Assembly (NCBI RefSeq): GCF_000192795.1 | Contig: NW_007360611.1 | Location: 82,016 to 146,015 of the forward strand | Origin: Vavraia culicis subsp. floridensis | Taxonomy: Eukaryota; Microsporidia; Pleistophoridae | Reading direction: 5' to 3' | DNA: 64,000 nt | In this document: one piece after another, positions 60,639 to 64,000 of the stretch | Layout: the number at the start of each line of letters is the position of its first letter | Position numbering within the stretch: position 1 is the stretch's first letter | Program-made: the position numbers and the translations under genes | The notes under the pieces: model-generated | Database searches by the model: none | Told to the model about the DNA's origin: nothing | The model's input: the letters and a program-made list of their open reading frames with translations, nothing else

Positions 60639-62001
60639 AGTGGATGCGAACCAGAGAAATACATCAGCACAACGTGACATGAAAAATACAGAATAACACA
60701 AAAGTGCATTTTTTTGGGGTGTTGACGTGGTAAGGTGTTTTTTTGATATGGTAGTGCCTTATGTTATCCTAATGAATTGTTAGATGATGGGGCGCACTGT
60801 AACGCTATAATCGGTGTGTAACGTGTTTTATTGCTAGTGATTCGCTATATTCTGGGCTTTTATCGCCTTACATCAACGTAATGCTTGTATTATTCTACCT
60901 ATTTACGCAGCATGCACCGTATAACACTGAACTAGGCGGCAAGAGATGAGAGAATGCCATAACAAAAGAAGTGCATCTATTTTCAAAACTTTTCATGATC
61001 TGTGCAAGCAGGTATTTTCAGTGCTCCTTGATTTTACTATTTTTTCGAGTGGTATTCGGATTGCGGTTTATTCCTCGATGTGATTGCATTCATCTCTGCT
61101 TGTACATAGCATTCCCTTCAAAGTGTACCGTTGTAACTGAAGCTAACACCGCTGCATATACGGCTCTTCATATACATCACGGATTAGACCGCCAGCTACG
61201 ATTATATCAGCTGAAAATTACGGAGTTGCGTTTGATCTTTGCTGTTAAGCTGAGGCGGGCTTGCATTTCATCAAAGCAAAGATCTTTCGTGAAAGGCACG
61301 AGTCGTTGTTCGTACCTCCATAAAACTATACGTTAATTATAAACTCTGCTCTACCTACCGAACATGATTTTCCAATATATCAGCATTTGTTGCAGTCTAT
61401 GTTACGCTCTTGCTTCGCAGTGGCAATTTTGTTAAATATGTGACCGGTTAAAAACACGACTCGATGGCATAGCTACCAATATCGCGGTAACGAATGCAGC
61501 AAATGTAATATGAACCATAGCGCATGAGCTGAAATGCATTTATATTAGCAATGATGTGTTGCGGTATGTATTCTATTTTATAGTACGCTGCATATGTAAA
61601 AATACGTTCAGTCAAATTTAATCTGGTTTGTACATCCTGTTTGGCAATCCGTATTGATGAACCAGTACCGTGATAAATGAGTCGAGTCAGGTATAAAATA
61701 CTATACATGGACTATGCTTCGTATGCAGGGTGTGTTCTGTCTGCCTTTCGACTCTTTTATTATGTCAACAATTTTTTTTAATAACGTTTAATTATCGTCT
61801 CATACTTCACATCAACACACAAACAGATTCTCTTGGTGCACCATATGCCTAGAATAGTATCAACAGCTTTTATCCTGGTTGTTATTATGTTCGCTTGCGT
61901 TAAGTTCATTTTTTATGTCGTAGCAAAACGAATGGTTGAGATGTTTTTTACTCGCTTCTATTTACAAAACACGAAACATCCTGTACAAGAGAAATAGTTC
62001 T
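60639..62001. other. 1.4-kb intergenic
   Basis: A 121-codon plus frame (60971-61336) has no family features, and an 86-codon minus frame (61448-61708) likewise. No gene called. Confidence 0.4.
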
Positions 62002-63300
62002 TCAATCCAGGCTGTATTTTCTGATCAATCCGCTTTCCGTACCAATGAGTATAAAACTACCATTGGCTGCACAAACACTCTGAATAGAATCGGTACCATC
62101 AATGGTGCTTTTAATTGCTAAGCTTTTGATAATTTCAATGTTACCATCGGTCTTGGCTGCAATAATCGTCCCATCTACATTTGTTGCCAACAGACAATTA
62201 TTTGATGATGATATTTCCGTACATTCTTTTGTGGCACTATCATAGATTAGTACTTGTTCTGATTTTCCCATGCTGAGCTTTGCTCCATGAACGGCAAAAC
62301 AGTCTACATCCCTAAATTCTTTCGATATCTCGAACGTGGCCTTCTCTATGACGTAAAGATCTCTGTTGGATGTCAAAACATAATAAGACTGTGCGTCAGA
62401 CTGGATATCCAGCACAAAACCCAGCAAAACACTCTTTATCTCTTCAGAACTACAATCAAGTACAACTATGCCTTCCGATGTGCCGATAATAATGCAATTG
62501 ATATTCCTGGACCAACTTATCATTTTTTTATCATCTTTTTGTACATTTTTACGCCTGCAAGAATGAAAGGTATAATTCATAGATTTTCTCCTGGAATACT
62601 GCGCACTACTTTCGTTGTCACTGCGTATTTCATTTAACCGACCTTTCACACTAACGCTGCCCTCTCGACTTAGATCAGCACTTACAACACCGTCTTCTAC
62701 ATCACACATGTCAACAAAAATTTTCAGAGGAACTACGTCCAAGGCCTTTCTGAATACACATCTCTCGTTTCGTAAATTCCATACCTTCAACTTGCAGTCA
62801 AACGAAACGGAGTAAACGAACGGTTCCTTCACAAAAATACCGGTCACTCCCTTACAATGACCAGAAAAGATCTTTAAGCTCTTTGCAACCATGTTATAAA
62901 CGTAGATCTTGCTGTCAAAGCTGCATGATACAATATTGTTTTCATCGAACAATGCAAGTCCGGTCACGCCCAATTTGTGCTTATACAGAACATTTTCATC
63001 GATAAAATCGATTTTTTCAACCAGTTTAACGCTTTCTTTCCTATCAAAGTATTCATTAAAAGTTTTTTTCTCATGTCTTTCATATATCTGTTCTATTATT
63101 CTGTGTCTGTTGGGCCTAACACTTTTTTCATAATCTGACCAAGGCGATTTTGTCACGCGTTTCAATCTTCTGAATCTGCTCTTTCTCTTGGTACGTTTTT
63201 GCATGCCATGTTCCGTATCCACTTCATCTGAGTGCTCATCTTTGCTGATAATACTTTTTATAGGTCGTACGGTGATGTAATTATTAGTTTTTTTGTCCAT
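62002..63300 (-). CDS. WD40-repeat protein, function unassigned (432 aa)
   Basis: The N-terminal 90 residues are strongly basic ('KRTKRKSRFRRLKRVTKSPW', 'RPNRHRIIEQIYERHEKKTF'), suggesting nuclear or nucleolar placement. They are followed by a beta-propeller with recognisable WD units: 'HKLGVTGLALFDENNIVSCSFDSKIYVY', 'GHCKGVTGIF' to 'SFDCKLKVWNL', and weaker blades to the end. A polar insertion (about 210-255) interrupts the propeller. The specific subfamily could not be decided; given the neighbours a ribosome-assembly WD40 protein is possible, but no signature proves it. The ATG at 63300 has CCC 15 nt upstream (63316-63318 complement). Confidence 0.72.
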   Translation of the reverse strand: MDKKTNNYITVRPIKSIISKDEHSDEVDTEHGMQKRTKRKSRFRRLKRVTKSPWSDYEKSVRPNRHRIIEQIYERHEKKTFNEYFDRKESVKLVEKIDFIDENVLYKHKLGVTGLALFDENNIVSCSFDSKIYVYNMVAKSLKIFSGHCKGVTGIFVKEPFVYSVSFDCKLKVWNLRNERCVFRKALDVVPLKIFVDMCDVEDGVVSADLSREGSVSVKGRLNEIRSDNESSAQYSRRKSMNYTFHSCRRKNVQKDDKKMISWSRNINCIIIGTSEGIVVLDCSSEEIKSVLLGFVLDIQSDAQSYYVLTSNRDLYVIEKATFEISKEFRDVDCFAVHGAKLSMGKSEQVLIYDSATKECTEISSSNNCLLATNVDGTIIAAKTDGNIEIIKSLAIKSTIDGTDSIQSVCAANGSFILIGTESGLIRKYSLD

Positions 63301-64000
63301 TTGTTCAACAATTATGGGTTTTGTTTTCCGTTCGGTTTAATAAATTGTGAGAATATTCCACAATTGTGTAAAGATTGCAAAAAAAACCATTTATTGGCCA
63401 TAATATATCAGAAAACTCGGTATATACTGCGAATTATTAAATATGAATCTTTTTTAGTGTTTACTTCGTTGTGTTTATTCACCTCGTTTTTTTCTCAGAA
63501 CTTTTATGTTGGTGAGATGAAAATCTCAGGATTAACTACATGAACTGTTTAGCAGCTGTACAATGACCATTTTAGAACTTGTGCGTGGTTTGCTGACACA
63601 CTCTATGTGAATATCTCCATTTATATGATCAACACTTTCCATCAAGTTCAAAAATAGCCTTGCGGTGAAGCGGAGCGTAGCACCAAATAATCACACTTCC
63701 GACCCATGATTAGCTATGAAAAATCAGCTTGCCGGTTCACAGCCTCTTTTAGTAGGTTATTTTCAAGCACTACTTTCAACCGAGTCCATCATGATATATT
63801 TAGCGGTACTCATCGTACTTTAAACGCATTCTCAATTAAACGTCATTACAATCTTTTAATAAACCTTGTTGAAAGATGTAGGAAAAAATATAACATAAAA
63901 AATAATTTAGTGATTTACACCAGGTTTATTAGAAATTGACATGGTAGGCGTTTCTACAGAACTATTTCTCAAATCACCATTTCAGCTTTTATTTATTTTG
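63301..64000. other. Window end, AT-rich, no supported gene
   Basis: Frames of 103 and 77 codons on the plus strand have AT-driven composition with no motif. A gene beginning beyond the edge cannot be judged. Confidence 0.4.

Overview
The window looks like a draft-assembly contig (one run of 703 N at 3114-3816) from a microsporidian. The main reasons are uninterrupted, mostly single-exon genes for shortened eukaryotic proteins (CDC16, CDC7, GluRS, CDC37-like, SRP54, TAF13, RRN3, MRD1, RAD16, SOF1), a chitin synthase, a class II-type myosin, and lineage-specific secreted or repeat proteins. At least fourteen genes also carry a CCC run 0-7 nt before the ATG, a signal associated with microsporidian genes. 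Intergenic stretches of 0.5-3.5 kb are long for the phylum and would fit a Pleistophora/Trachipleistophora/Vavraia-like lineage better than Encephalitozoon. That placement is inference; no rRNA is present to confirm it.

Layout. 0-13 kb: CDC16 (APC/C TPR subunit), a long gene-poor stretch holding the N gap and one tRNA-Ser(UGA), an unidentified helical protein, chitin synthase, an Rce1-like CAAX protease and the CDC7 kinase. 13-28 kb: a putative secreted protein with a tandem 18-aa repeat, glutamyl-tRNA synthetase, a CDC37-like co-chaperone, a 2.6-kb gene-free stretch, the 1668-aa myosin heavy chain and a small basic unknown protein. 28-42 kb: a 1448-aa helical protein of unknown function, a 1540-aa LRR-like protein with a regular 84-aa super-repeat, an orphan type I membrane protein and a Myb/trihelix-like DNA-binding candidate. 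43-64 kb: SRP54, TAF13, an unknown low-complexity nuclear-type protein, RRN3, a 60-aa acidic protein, MRD1, a homeodomain protein, RAD16, SOF1 and a second WD40 protein.

How the genes fit together. RRN3 (Pol I initiation), MRD1 and SOF1 (SSU processome) all serve ribosome production and lie within 13 kb. TAF13, the homeodomain protein and the trihelix-like protein are Pol II transcription genes. CDC7 and CDC16 are cell-cycle genes. Chitin synthase makes spore-wall chitin. SRP54 and the CAAX protease belong to ER targeting and processing. The least explained items are the super-repeat LRR protein, the 1448-aa helical protein, the two putative signal-peptide proteins, and a TATA-preceded hairpin near 47.85 kb that could be an unannotated small RNA.

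Start codons were placed at ATG. Several open frames extend upstream through TTG or GTG, or through an earlier ATG without a CCC element. In those cases the ATG just after the CCC run was preferred.
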